A DNA stretch of 64,000 nt from an uncultured Bacilli bacterium (GTDB lineage Bacteria > Bacillota_I > Bacilli_A > RF39 > UBA660), in assembly GCA_934162425.1 (NCBI GenBank), contig CAKPIS010000002.1, positions 124,001 to 188,000 of the forward strand, read 5' to 3'. Position numbers and translations under genes: made by a program. The notes under the pieces are model-generated. The model was not told the DNA's origin. It saw nothing but the letters and a program-made list of their open reading frames with translations, and ran no database searches. Position 1 is the first letter of the stretch. Each line of letters starts with the position of its first letter. Shown here piece by piece: positions 25,608-35,357 of this stretch.

Positions 25608-25973
25608 ATGGCAAAATTAAGTACACAAGAAATTATTGATGCAATAAAAGAAATGAAAATTCTTGAAGTAAAAGAATTAGTAGATGCAATGAAAGAGGAA
25701 TTTGGAGTAGATCCATCAGCTGTAGCTGTATCTGCTGCTCCAGTAGCTGCTGCTGCTGAAGAAAAAACTTCTGCAACTGTAGTATTAAAAGATGCTGGAT
25801 CAGCTAAGATCCAAGTTATCAAAGCAATCAGAGATATTACTGGTTTAGGATTAATGGAAGCTAAGAAGTTAGCTGATGAAGGAGGAAACGTTAAAGAAAA
25901 CGCTCCTATGGATGAAGCTAATGATATCAAAGCTAAGCTTGAAGAAGCTGGCGCAACAGTTGAACTTGCTTAA
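25608..25973 (+). CDS. rplL: 50S ribosomal protein L7/L12
   Basis: This 121-residue protein has the N-terminal dimerisation domain, an Ala-rich hinge (SAAPVAAAAEEK) and the C-terminal factor-binding domain (KIQVIKAIRDITGLGLMEAKKLADE). It recruits and stimulates translational GTPases. The ribosome binding site is TAGGGAGGAAAAAT. Confidence 0.97.
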   Translation: MAKLSTQEIIDAIKEMKILEVKELVDAMKEEFGVDPSAVAVSAAPVAAAAEEKTSATVVLKDAGSAKIQVIKAIRDITGLGLMEAKKLADEGGNVKENAPMDEANDIKAKLEEAGATVELA

Positions 25974-25991
25974 TTTAGATAATAAGTACTT

Positions 25992-26027
25992 AAAGGGCTA
26001 CTAATTGTAGTTCTTTTTTGATATAAT
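25992..26027 (+). terminator. Weak terminator after rplL followed by a ybxB promoter
   Basis: AAGGGCTAC and GTAGTTCTT pair (two G-T pairs) around TAATT, followed by TTTTT. TATAAT at 26022-26027, preceded by TGA, is an extended -10 for the next gene. Confidence 0.55.
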
Positions 26028-26044
26028 CATTACGGTGATAGAAA

Positions 26045-26635
26045 ATGGCGCATTATTTTACAAATGAGGAAAATTTAAAATCAGAAATAGAAAAGGTAAA
26101 TGCAGTTATCCACAATATAACTTTTTATTTTTATACAGATAATGGAGTGTTTTCCAAGGGAGAACTTGACTTTGGTACAGAGTTATTATTAAAAACTTTT
26201 AAATATAAAGATTCATCTGTTAAGTCATTATTAGATATAGGTTGCGGTTGTGGACCAATAGGAATATATGCTTCTAAATTAGGTTTTTTAGTTGATATGT
26301 CTGATATAAATAGAAGAGCAATACATTTATCTAAAATCTCCTTAAAGGAGCAGAACTTGAGTGCTAATGTTTTTGAATCTGATGCATATAGTAATATTAA
26401 TAAAAAATATGATTATATAGTATCTAATCCACCTATAAGGGTTGGTAAAGATAAACTATATGAAATAGTTATGAATGCAAAAAATCACTTAAATAGTAGT
26501 GGTGAACTTTGGATAGTTGTAAGAAAAAAACAGGGGGCATCATCTTTAGTAAGAGATATGAAAAGAGTTTATAAAAATGTTTATATAATAGAAAAAAAGA
26601 AAGGCTTTTTCATAATTAAAGCCTCTATTATATAA
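26045..26635 (+). CDS. ybxB: RsmC-like class I SAM-dependent methyltransferase (YbxB)
   Basis: This 196-residue protein has FYTDNGVFSKGELDFGTELLL, SAM motif LLDIGCGCGPIGIYA and the N2-guanine-type motif IVSNPPIRVG. These features mark the RsmC/RlmG group that methylates rRNA guanines; the true target is unknown. It sits between rplL and rpoB, the ybxB slot in B. subtilis. Confidence 0.88.
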   Translation: MAHYFTNEENLKSEIEKVNAVIHNITFYFYTDNGVFSKGELDFGTELLLKTFKYKDSSVKSLLDIGCGCGPIGIYASKLGFLVDMSDINRRAIHLSKISLKEQNLSANVFESDAYSNINKKYDYIVSNPPIRVGKDKLYEIVMNAKNHLNSSGELWIVVRKKQGASSLVRDMKRVYKNVYIIEKKKGFFIIKASII

Positions 26636-26764
26636 TAATTTAGCATTAAAAATATTTGAATTAAAATAAAAATAAGGGATAAAAAAATATTTAATTTAGA
26701 CATTATTAGACAAAAAGTGACAAATGAATATGATATGATATTAAATAAAAAAACGAGGTAAAAA

Positions 26765-27616
26765 GTGAATCAAGATAAAATGTATTTAATTAATAAAATA
26801 TTTAATAATGAAACAATTAGAACTGTATGGGATAAAGATGATGAAAAATATTATATAAGTGTTGTAGATATAGTAGGAGTAATATCAGAAAGTAAAGATG
26901 GTAGAAAATATTGGAATAAATTAAAACAGCGATTAAAAGAAGAGGGAAATGAAACGGTGACAAATTGTCACCAGTTGAAATTAAAAGCTCAAGATAGTAA
27001 ATATAGATTAACAGATGTTGTTGATATAGAAGGAATGTTTAGAATAATTGAATCTATTCCTAGTAAAAATGCAGAACCAATAAAGGTATGGTTAGCTAAA
27101 TTAGGAAGTGAAAGAATAGATGAAGTATTTGATCCATCTATAAGTGTTCAACGTGGTATAGATCTCTATCGTACAAAAGGATATGATGAAGCTTGGATAA
27201 GTAAAAGAATTAAAGGAATGCAAGATAGGAAAAGGCTAACTGATGTTTGGAAAGATGGAGGAATAAACGAAAATAAAGAATATGCTATTTTAACTAATGA
27301 AATTTATAAAAGTTGGTCTGGCATGACTGCAAAAGAATTTAAACAATTTAAAGGTCTTAGAAAAGAATCTTTAAGAGATAATATGAGTGATATTGAAGTT
27401 ACACTTGCAGACTTAGGTGAAATAGCAACAAGAGAGATTACTAAAAAACATAATCCACGTGGTTTAAAAGAAAATATAGAAATGGCAAGACGTGGTGGAA
27501 AGATAGCCAATAATGCAAGAGTAGATTTAGAACGTGAAATTGGTGAAAAAGTTATAACAAATAATAATAATTTAAATTATAAATATATTAGTGATAAAAA
27601 AATAGAAAATAAATAG
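26765..27616 (+). CDS. BRO-N/DinD-type phage antirepressor-like protein
   Basis: This 283-residue protein starts at GTG 26765, 5 bases after GAGGT. Its N-terminal half matches the Bro-N pattern (VWDKDDEKYYISVVDIVGVI, YWNKLKQRL, TNCHQLKLKA, YRLTDVVDIEGMFRIIESI, EPIKVWLAKLG). The C-terminal half resembles DinD (GYDEAWISKRIKGMQDRKRLTDVWK, LAD.GEIATREI). Such genes occur as phage antirepressors and as stand-alone DNA-damage-inducible genes. It interrupts the ybxB-rpoB interval, with AT-rich flanks and no other phage genes, which suggests lateral gain. Function here is unknown. Confidence 0.85.
   Translation: MNQDKMYLINKIFNNETIRTVWDKDDEKYYISVVDIVGVISESKDGRKYWNKLKQRLKEEGNETVTNCHQLKLKAQDSKYRLTDVVDIEGMFRIIESIPSKNAEPIKVWLAKLGSERIDEVFDPSISVQRGIDLYRTKGYDEAWISKRIKGMQDRKRLTDVWKDGGINENKEYAILTNEIYKSWSGMTAKEFKQFKGLRKESLRDNMSDIEVTLADLGEIATREITKKHNPRGLKENIEMARRGGKIANNARVDLEREIGEKVITNNNNLNYKYISDKKIENK
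26956..26972. promoter_or_regulatory. 17-bp perfect palindrome inside the BRO-type gene
   Basis: GGTGACAAATTGTCACC is symmetrical around a central A. The half GTGACAAAT also occurs upstream of the gene at 26717-26725. It could be an operator for the gene's own product, but the bases also encode the conserved residues VTNCHQ, so symmetry may be partly incidental. Confidence 0.45.
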
Positions 27617-27790
27617 TAATTAATGCAAGTGGAGTGTTTGTGTTTTTATAATAATAAAAATATTGCATATTATATCTAATAAATGTAAATATAAAAGCTT
27701 ATGTAAAAACATGTTATAGGGATAGTGTTATAAAAGATGTATTAATGAATAATGAAGATATACATTAGTTTAAAATTTACTAAACAAAGC

Positions 27791-27820
27791 GATTAAGATC
27801 ATAATCTTAATCATTTTTTG
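27791..27820 (+). terminator. Terminator in the 375-base gap before rpoB
   Basis: GATTAAGAT (27791-27799) pairs with ATCTTAATC (27804-27812), followed by ATTTTTT. The gap 27617-27991 otherwise holds AT-rich sequence with no gene that I can see, then the rpoB promoter. Confidence 0.8.
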
Positions 27821-27892
27821 TGCTATTTAATTATTTAGTTGGCTAATAGTAACAAAATATTTGTATTTTTTTGTAAAATATTCAAAAACTTA

Positions 27893-27921
27893 TTGACAAG
27901 TGTAGATTTTTTCTGTAATAT
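27893..27921 (+). promoter_or_regulatory. rpoB promoter
   Basis: TTGACA (27893-27898), a 17-base spacer and TAATAT (27916-27921) make a near-consensus sigma-A promoter about 70 bases before the rpoB start. So rpoBC can be transcribed independently of the ribosomal-protein genes and of the inserted BRO-type gene. Confidence 0.8.
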
Positions 27922-27991
27922 TTTAAATTGGTACTGTGTCTTTAAATTTAGACATGTTCTTTAAAAATTTATAGTTTAGGGGTGGAAACGC

Positions 27992-30900
27992 GTGGCTTAT
28001 AAGATAAAAAAAGTAAACGAATACCGTGAAAGAAGAGACTTTTCAAGAGTAAATAAATCTCTAGAATTAGCAGATTTACTTGAGATACAAACAAAGTCTT
28101 ACAACTGGTTTATACAAGAAGGAATCAAAGAAGTATTAGAGGAAATAAGCCCAGTAGAAAATTTCTCTGGAACATTAGCTTTAGAATTTGGTGAATACTC
28201 ATTTGATGAACCAAGACATACAATTAAGGAATGTAAGGAGAAGAAAACTACATATGCTGCTCCACTAAAGGTTCAAACTCGTCTTTTCAATAATGAAACA
28301 GGGGAAGTTAAAGAGCAAGAAATATTCCTAGGTGATATGCCTCTTATGACAGATTCTGGATCATTTATATTTAATGGGTCTGAACGTGTTATTGTATCAC
28401 AATTAGTACGTTCTCCAAGTGTATATTATGGAAGAGAAATAGATAAGAATGGACGTTCTATAGTATCTTCACAATTAATACCTAATAAAGGTACTTGGCT
28501 TGAATATAAATTAAACAGTAAAGATGTTGTAGATGTTAGAATAGACCGTAATAGAAAAGTTGTTGTAACAGCTTTCTTAAGAGCATTTGGTTTATCTAGC
28601 GATGATGATATTTTAAAATTATTTGGACAAGACGAATATTTAGTAAATACACTTGCTAAAGATTCAACTAAAAATACAGATGAAGCCTTACTTGAAATAT
28701 ATGAAAAATTAAAACCAGGAGAACCAGCTACTTTAGATAGTTCTAAAAACCAATTAATCACTAGATTTTTTGATAGCTTTAGATATGATTTAGCTAAAGT
28801 TGGTCGTTATAAATTTAATAAAAAACTTAATGTTATTGATAGATTATTAGATCAAAAAATAGCTGAGGATGTAAAAGTAGATGGAAAAATAGTTATTGAA
28901 AAGGGTACTAAATTAACCAAAGAAGTATTAGATAAATTTAAACCTATTTTAGATAATGGTTATGGTATGGTTGATGCGACTATGGATAAAGAATTAGATG
29001 ATCATACTAATGTACAAATTGTTAGTATTTATTCTCCTTTAGAAGAAGATAAGATAATAAAAGTAATTGGTAATGATCAAAGTATAAATGTTAAGACTCT
29101 TACTATATCTGATATTTATGCTTCTGTATCATATTATCTAAACTTATTACATAACGTAGGTTCAATTGATGAAATAGATCATTTATCTAACCGTCGTTTA
29201 AGACAAGTTGGTGAATTATTACAAAATCAATTTAGAGTTGGTGTGGCTCGTATGGAAAGAGTTATTCGTGAAAGAATGACTACTCTTGATATAGAAACTG
29301 CAACACCTAAAACTTTAATTAATATTAGACCAATAACTGCTGTTATTAAAGAATTTTTTGGATCAAGTCCATTATCTCAGTTCATGGATCAAATTAATCC
29401 ATTATCAGAGTTAAATAATAAACGTCGTTTATCTGCTCTTGGACCTGGCGGACTTTCTCGTGATAGAGCAGCTATGGAAGTACGTGACGTTAACGTATCT
29501 CACTATGGTAGAATTTGTCCTATTGAATCACCAGAAGGTGCTAATATAGGTCTTATTACATCACTAGCCAATTATGCTAAAGTAAATGAATATGGATTTA
29601 TCATGACACCTTATAGAAGAGTTAAAAATGGTAAATTACAAGATGAAATAGATTATTTAACTGCAGATGAAGAGAATGGTCATATAATAGCGCAAGCTAA
29701 AGTTGATATGGATGGTGAAACAATTATTCAAGAACACTGTCCAGCTAGACAAGATGGCGAAAATATTTTAGCTAAACCTAGCGAAATAGACTATATAGAT
29801 GTTGCACCACAACAAATTGTATCTGTTACAACAAGTTGTATTCCATTCCTAGATCACGATGATGGAAAACGTGCACTTATGGGATGTAACATGCAACGTC
29901 AAGCATTACCACTTTTAAAATCAGAAGCAGCACTTGTTGCAACAGGTGTTGAAGCGCAAGCAGCTAAAGACTCAGGTGTTGTTGTGCTTGCTAAAGCTGA
30001 TGGTGTTGTTGAATACGTTGATGGTAAGAAAATTGTAGTTAAGACTGCAAAAGCAAAAGATATATATTTACTTAAAAACTTTGAGGGCTCTAATGCTGGT
30101 ACTTGTTATCATCAAAGACCAATTGTTAGAATTGGAGATAGTGTAAAAAGAGGACAAGTTATAGCAGATGGTCCATCTACAGATAAGGGTGAAGTCGCTC
30201 TTGGTAAAAACTTAGTAGTTGCATTCATGACTTATAATGGATATGACTATGAAGATGCTGTAATATTAAATGAAAAGATGATAAAGGAAGATACTTTAAC
30301 ATCAATTTATTTAGAAGATTATGAAATACAATGTCGTGATACTAAGCTAGGACCTGAAGAGATTACTCGTGATATTCCAAACGTAAGTGAAGAAGCTCGT
30401 AAAAACTTAGATGCTAATGGTATTATTAGAATTGGTACCGAAGTTAAAGAAGGAGATATCCTAGTTGGTAAAGTTACTCCTAAAGGTATGGTAGAGCTTA
30501 CTTCAGAAGAAAAATTATTACATGCAATCTTTGGTGAAAAGACTCGTGAAGTAAGAGATACTTCTCTTCGTGTTCCACATGGTGGAGCTGGTATAGTTCA
30601 TGATATAAAAATTTACACTAAGAAAGATTCGGATGAATTACCTAGTGGTGTTTCAAAAGAAATTCGTGTATACATAGTTCAAAAACGTAAGATTCAAGTT
30701 GGAGATAAAATGGCTGGTCGTCACGGAAATAAAGGTGTTGTTTCACTAGTAGTTCCACAAGAAGACATGCCATATTTACCAGATGGTACTCCTGTTGATA
30801 TCTTGCTTAACCCACTTGGTGTTCCATCTCGTATGAACCCAGGACAAGTTCTTGAAATGCATTTAGGTATGGCTGCTAAAAAGTTAGGAGTTTATACAGC

Positions 30901-31630
30901 AACACCAGTATTTGATGGTGCAACTTGGGAAGATATCCAAGATATGATGAAAGAAGCTGGAATGGATCCAGATGGTAAAACCGTATTATATAATGGTAAA
31001 ACAGGTGAACCATTTGATAACCGTGTAGCAGTTGGAGTTATGTACATGATAAAACTAGATCACATGGTTGATGATAAACTTCATGCTCGTGCAACTGGTC
31101 CATATTCGTTAGTTACACAACAACCACTTGGTGGTAAAGCACAATTTGGTGGACAAAGATTTGGAGAAATGGAAGTTTGGGCACTTTATGCTTATGGTGC
31201 TGCTCATGTACTTCAAGAAATCTTAACTGTTAAATCAGATGATGTTGTAGGACGTGTTAAAGTTTATGAATCAATTGTAAAAGGAAAAGCAATAAATCAA
31301 GCAGGTGTTCCAGAAAGTTTCCGTGTTCTTGTAAAAGAATTCCAAGCTTTAGGACTTAATATAGCTATGATAAATGAGGATGGTAAAGAAGTAGATGTTA
31401 AGACTCTTGAAGAAGAGGAGGAAAAAGAAGCATCACCTTTATCAATAGAAGAAATAGATAATGTTTCTATGTTAAAATCAAAAGAAACACCAGATGCCTC
31501 ATCTAAAGAGGAAGCTGATGAGGGTAATGAAGACTTCATTAGTGAAGAAGAAGAGGATGACTTTGAGGCTGAATTAGAAGATGAATTAGATGATATGGAT
31601 GACGAAGAAGCGGAAGGGGATGAAGAATAA
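27992..31630 (+). CDS. rpoB: DNA-directed RNA polymerase subunit beta
   Basis: This 1212-residue beta subunit starts at GTG 27992 after AGGGGTGG. The rifampicin region reads SPLSQFMDQINPLSE then LNNKRRLSALGPGGLSRDRA: position 476 (E. coli 526, normally His) is Asn, and E. coli 518 is Ile. Other conserved blocks are ESPEGANIGLI, YNGYDYEDAVILNE, KMAGRHGNKGVVS and GGKAQFGGQRFGEMEVWALYAYGAA. The last 75 residues form an acidic tail. It overlaps rpoC by one base. Confidence 0.98.
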   Translation: MAYKIKKVNEYRERRDFSRVNKSLELADLLEIQTKSYNWFIQEGIKEVLEEISPVENFSGTLALEFGEYSFDEPRHTIKECKEKKTTYAAPLKVQTRLFNNETGEVKEQEIFLGDMPLMTDSGSFIFNGSERVIVSQLVRSPSVYYGREIDKNGRSIVSSQLIPNKGTWLEYKLNSKDVVDVRIDRNRKVVVTAFLRAFGLSSDDDILKLFGQDEYLVNTLAKDSTKNTDEALLEIYEKLKPGEPATLDSSKNQLITRFFDSFRYDLAKVGRYKFNKKLNVIDRLLDQKIAEDVKVDGKIVIEKGTKLTKEVLDKFKPILDNGYGMVDATMDKELDDHTNVQIVSIYSPLEEDKIIKVIGNDQSINVKTLTISDIYASVSYYLNLLHNVGSIDEIDHLSNRRLRQVGELLQNQFRVGVARMERVIRERMTTLDIETATPKTLINIRPITAVIKEFFGSSPLSQFMDQINPLSELNNKRRLSALGPGGLSRDRAAMEVRDVNVSHYGRICPIESPEGANIGLITSLANYAKVNEYGFIMTPYRRVKNGKLQDEIDYLTADEENGHIIAQAKVDMDGETIIQEHCPARQDGENILAKPSEIDYIDVAPQQIVSVTTSCIPFLDHDDGKRALMGCNMQRQALPLLKSEAALVATGVEAQAAKDSGVVVLAKADGVVEYVDGKKIVVKTAKAKDIYLLKNFEGSNAGTCYHQRPIVRIGDSVKRGQVIADGPSTDKGEVALGKNLVVAFMTYNGYDYEDAVILNEKMIKEDTLTSIYLEDYEIQCRDTKLGPEEITRDIPNVSEEARKNLDANGIIRIGTEVKEGDILVGKVTPKGMVELTSEEKLLHAIFGEKTREVRDTSLRVPHGGAGIVHDIKIYTKKDSDELPSGVSKEIRVYIVQKRKIQVGDKMAGRHGNKGVVSLVVPQEDMPYLPDGTPVDILLNPLGVPSRMNPGQVLEMHLGMAAKKLGVYTATPVFDGATWEDIQDMMKEAGMDPDGKTVLYNGKTGEPFDNRVAVGVMYMIKLDHMVDDKLHARATGPYSLVTQQPLGGKAQFGGQRFGEMEVWALYAYGAAHVLQEILTVKSDDVVGRVKVYESIVKGKAINQAGVPESFRVLVKEFQALGLNIAMINEDGKEVDVKTLEEEEEKEASPLSIEEIDNVSMLKSKETPDASSKEEADEGNEDFISEEEEDDFEAELEDELDDMDDEEAEGDEE

Positions 31631-34600
31631 TGTTAGATGCAAATAAATTTGAAGGAATTAAGATATCTATCGCTTCACCTGAACAGATTCGTAATTGGTC
31701 ATATGGGGAAGTTAAAAAACCAGAAACTATAAATTACCGTACATTAAAGCCTGAAAGAGATGGACTTTTCTGTGAAAAGATATTTGGGCCTACTAAAGAC
31801 TATGAATGTTCTTGTGGTAAGTATAAAAGATTAAGATATAAAGATATAGTATGTGATAGATGTGGAGTAGAAGTTACTAAGTCTAAGGTACGTCGTGAAC
31901 GTATGGGACATATTGAGTTGGCTACTCCAGTATCTCACATATGGTTCTTTAAGGGTGTACCAAGTCGTATGGGATTAGTACTTGATATGTCTCCAAGAGA
32001 TTTGGAAGAAGTATTATATTTCGTATCATATGTAGTTATTAACCCAGGTGCAGCACCACTTGAAAAGAAACAAACTTTATCTGATAAAGAGTACCGTGCT
32101 TATTATGAAAAATACGGTAAAACTTTTGAAGTAGGTATGGGTGCAGAAGCTATACTTAAACTATTAAAAGAAATAAATGTAGATGAAGAAATAGAAAAGA
32201 TAGAAAAAGAGTTAGATGGTGCTCAAGAACAAAAGAAGACTCGTTTATTAAAAAGACTTGATATATTAGATGCATTTAAAAAATCAGGTAATAAACCAGA
32301 ATGGATGATTTTAACAGCTCTTCCTGTTATTCCACCTGATTTAAGACCTATGATTCAACTTGATGGTGGACGTTTTGCTACAAGTGATTTAAATGATTTA
32401 TATAGACGTGTTATTAACCGTAATAATCGTTTAAAGAAATTACTTGAACTTAATGCACCAACAATCATTGTTCAAAATGAAAAGAGAATGCTTCAAGAAG
32501 CAGTTGATGCTTTGTTTGATAACGGAAGACGTGGTAGAAACGTAACTGGTCCATCTAATAGACCTCTTAAATCAATTTCTAGCATGTTAAAAGGTAAACA
32601 AGGACGTTTCCGTCAAAACTTACTTGGTAAACGTGTTGACTATTCTGGTCGTAGTGTTATTGCTGTTGGACCAGAACTTAAGATGTATCAATGTGGTATT
32701 CCAAAAGAAATGGCTCTAGAGTTATTTAAACCACATGTAATACATGGATTAGTAGAAAGAGATATTGTACATAATATTAAATCTGCTAAGAAAATGATAG
32801 AAAATCAAGATGAAAGAGTATGGGATATTGTTGAAGATGTTATTAAAGAACATCCAGTAATGCTTAACCGTGCTCCAACACTTCATAGATTAGGTATTCA
32901 AGCATTTGAACCTAAATTGGTAAGTGGTAAAGCTATTCGTTTACATCCTCTTGTTTGTGCTGGATTTAACGCAGACTTTGATGGTGACCAAATGGCTGTT
33001 CACGTACCTCTTTCTGAAGCTGCACAAGCTGAAGCTAGATTACTTATGTTATCTTCAAATAATATACTAGACCCTAAAGATGGTAAACCAATCGTTACTC
33101 CATCACAAGATATGGTTTTAGGTAATTATTATATAACTACAGAAAAATCTGGTGATATGGGTGAAGGTAGAGTATTTAAAGATATGAATGAAGCTATTGG
33201 TGCTTATGAAAGAAGAGAAGTAACTCTTCATGCTAGAATAGCACTACCAGCTAGATCATTTAAATATAAGATCTTTACAGAAGAACAAAAAGATATGTAT
33301 TTAGTAACTACTGTTGGTAAATTATTATTTAATGAAATATTACCTGATGGTTTCCAATACATAAACGAACCTTCAAAAGCAAATTATGAAAGTTTTACTC
33401 CTATGTCTCATTTCTTAAAGAAAGGTTCAAATATACCTGAAGAGATAAAGAAAAGAGAAATAATTAAACCATTTGCTAAGGGTGACTTAAAGAAAATTAT
33501 TGCACAAGTATTTAAACGTTATAAGACAACTGAAACTTCTATATATCTAGATAAGTTAAAGAATTTAGGATTTAAGTATTCTACTTTATCAGGTATATCA
33601 ATTTCAATTGCGGACGTTGTAAAAAGTGAGCATAAAAATGAAATTATCGATAAATCACAAAAGATTGTTGATACTATAAATAAACAATATAGACGTGGTT
33701 TAATAACAGATAGAGAACGTTATGAAAAGGTTTGTGAAGTATGGAATAATACTACAAGCGAAGTAGAAAAAGAATTAAAACAAAAGGTGCAAACTTTAAC
33801 AGATAACCCAATTATGATGATGGTTAATTCTGGTGCTCGTGGTTCTATTGGTCAGTATAACCAGATGGCTGGTATGCGTGGACTTCTTGCAAAACCAAAT
33901 GGTGATGCAGTAGAAATCCCAGTTACATCTTCCTTCGTTGATGGATTATCAGTATCTGAATACTTTATTTCTACTCACGGAACTCGTAAAGGTAATGCCG
34001 ATACTGCTCTTAAAACAGCTGACTCTGGTTACCTAACAAGACGTTTAGTTGATGTTGTTCAAGACGTTATCGTAAGAGAAGAAGATTGTGGTACTATTCA
34101 AGGTGTTGTTGTATCATCATTTATAGATGATACTGCTGGTACTGTAATTGAAAGTCTACATGAACGTATAGTAGGACGTTATACTAATAAAAAGGTAGTT
34201 GATCCTAATACAAAAGAAACGATAATTGAAAAGAATCAGTTAATTACTGAGCCTATTGCAGATAAAATAGATAAAGCTGGTATTACAGAAGTCGAAATTA
34301 GAACAGCACTTACATGTAAGACAGAAAATGGTGTATGTAAACATTGTTATGGTATAAATTTAGCTACAGGTAATTTAGTTGAAATTGGTGAAGCTGTTGG
34401 TATTATGGCTGCACAATCAATTGGTGAACCTGGTACTCAGCTTACAATGCGTACATTCCACAATGGTGGTGTTGCATCAGGTGCAGATATAACTCAAGGT
34501 TTACCTCGTGTACAAGAGTTATTTGAAGCTAGAATACCAAAAGCTAAATCTACTATAGCTGAAATAAATGGTAAGATAACTAAGATAGATGAATTAAATG

Positions 34601-35262
34601 GTAAATATAAAATTGAAATTACAAATGATGTTGAAACAAGAGAACATACAACAAATTATGGTGTAAAACTATGTGTTGAAGTTGGAGATACAGTAAAGGC
34701 TGGAGATAAACTTAATATAGGTTCTATTAATCCAAAAGAATTACTTGCTGTAACAGATCCGATTACTGCTCAAAACTATATATTATCAGAAGTACAAAAA
34801 GTATATAAATCACAAGGTGTTGATGTTTCTGATAAACACGTTGAGATACTTGCTCGTCGTATGATAGCTCGTATTAAGATTGTAGATGGTGGAGATACTT
34901 CATTAGTGTCTGGTAAACTTGTTTCAATGCATGAATTTACTAGAGTTAATAAAGATGCTATTATAATGGGTAAAAAACCAGCTACTGGTCGTCCAATTAT
35001 GCTTGGTATTACTAAAGCATCATTAGAAACCGATTCGTTCTTATCAGCTGCATCATTCCAAGAAACTACAAGAATACTTACAGATGCTGCTATTAAAGGT
35101 AAAGTTGATAATTTAACAGGATTGAAAGAAAATGTTATTATTGGTAAATTAATACCTGCAGGTACTGGATCTAAGTATTATTCAGATGTTAAATATAAAT
35201 TAGCTAGTGAGCCAATTGAAGATGATGCATTAGATTCTTTAGAAGAACAATTAGTTGATTAG
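31630..35262 (+). CDS. rpoC: DNA-directed RNA polymerase subunit beta'
   Basis: This 1210-residue subunit has the N-terminal zinc site (CSCGKYKRLRYKDIVCDRCG), the catalytic metal motif NADFDGDQMAVHVPL, the bridge-helix region (MVNSGARGSIGQYNQMAGMRG) and the second cysteine cluster (CKTENGVCKHCYG). Its ATG overlaps the rpoB stop (TAATG). The downstream L7Ae-like gene and rpsL that usually follow rpoC are not here; the str operon lies 20 kb further on. Confidence 0.98.
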   Translation: MLDANKFEGIKISIASPEQIRNWSYGEVKKPETINYRTLKPERDGLFCEKIFGPTKDYECSCGKYKRLRYKDIVCDRCGVEVTKSKVRRERMGHIELATPVSHIWFFKGVPSRMGLVLDMSPRDLEEVLYFVSYVVINPGAAPLEKKQTLSDKEYRAYYEKYGKTFEVGMGAEAILKLLKEINVDEEIEKIEKELDGAQEQKKTRLLKRLDILDAFKKSGNKPEWMILTALPVIPPDLRPMIQLDGGRFATSDLNDLYRRVINRNNRLKKLLELNAPTIIVQNEKRMLQEAVDALFDNGRRGRNVTGPSNRPLKSISSMLKGKQGRFRQNLLGKRVDYSGRSVIAVGPELKMYQCGIPKEMALELFKPHVIHGLVERDIVHNIKSAKKMIENQDERVWDIVEDVIKEHPVMLNRAPTLHRLGIQAFEPKLVSGKAIRLHPLVCAGFNADFDGDQMAVHVPLSEAAQAEARLLMLSSNNILDPKDGKPIVTPSQDMVLGNYYITTEKSGDMGEGRVFKDMNEAIGAYERREVTLHARIALPARSFKYKIFTEEQKDMYLVTTVGKLLFNEILPDGFQYINEPSKANYESFTPMSHFLKKGSNIPEEIKKREIIKPFAKGDLKKIIAQVFKRYKTTETSIYLDKLKNLGFKYSTLSGISISIADVVKSEHKNEIIDKSQKIVDTINKQYRRGLITDRERYEKVCEVWNNTTSEVEKELKQKVQTLTDNPIMMMVNSGARGSIGQYNQMAGMRGLLAKPNGDAVEIPVTSSFVDGLSVSEYFISTHGTRKGNADTALKTADSGYLTRRLVDVVQDVIVREEDCGTIQGVVVSSFIDDTAGTVIESLHERIVGRYTNKKVVDPNTKETIIEKNQLITEPIADKIDKAGITEVEIRTALTCKTENGVCKHCYGINLATGNLVEIGEAVGIMAAQSIGEPGTQLTMRTFHNGGVASGADITQGLPRVQELFEARIPKAKSTIAEINGKITKIDELNGKYKIEITNDVETREHTTNYGVKLCVEVGDTVKAGDKLNIGSINPKELLAVTDPITAQNYILSEVQKVYKSQGVDVSDKHVEILARRMIARIKIVDGGDTSLVSGKLVSMHEFTRVNKDAIIMGKKPATGRPIMLGITKASLETDSFLSAASFQETTRILTDAAIKGKVDNLTGLKENVIIGKLIPAGTGSKYYSDVKYKLASEPIEDDALDSLEEQLVD

Positions 35263-35270
35263 TAAAAAAG

Positions 35271-35298
35271 GAAGCTTAAATTTTAAAGCTTCTTTTAA
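35271..35298 (+). terminator. Terminator after rpoC
   Basis: GAAGCTT (35271-35277) pairs with AAGCTTC (35286-35292), extended by flanking A/T pairs, followed by TTTTAA. Confidence 0.8.
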
Positions 35299-35299
35299 T

Positions 35300-35328
35300 T
35301 TGACAAGTATAGCTTTTTGTGCTATTAT
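35300..35328 (+). promoter_or_regulatory. Promoter of the gene at 35358
   Basis: TTGACA (35300-35305), a 17-base spacer and TATTAT (35323-35328) with TGC before it form a strong sigma-A promoter with extended -10. Confidence 0.8.
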
Positions 35329-35357
35329 ACGTTTCATAAATGAGGGGGAAAATAAAA

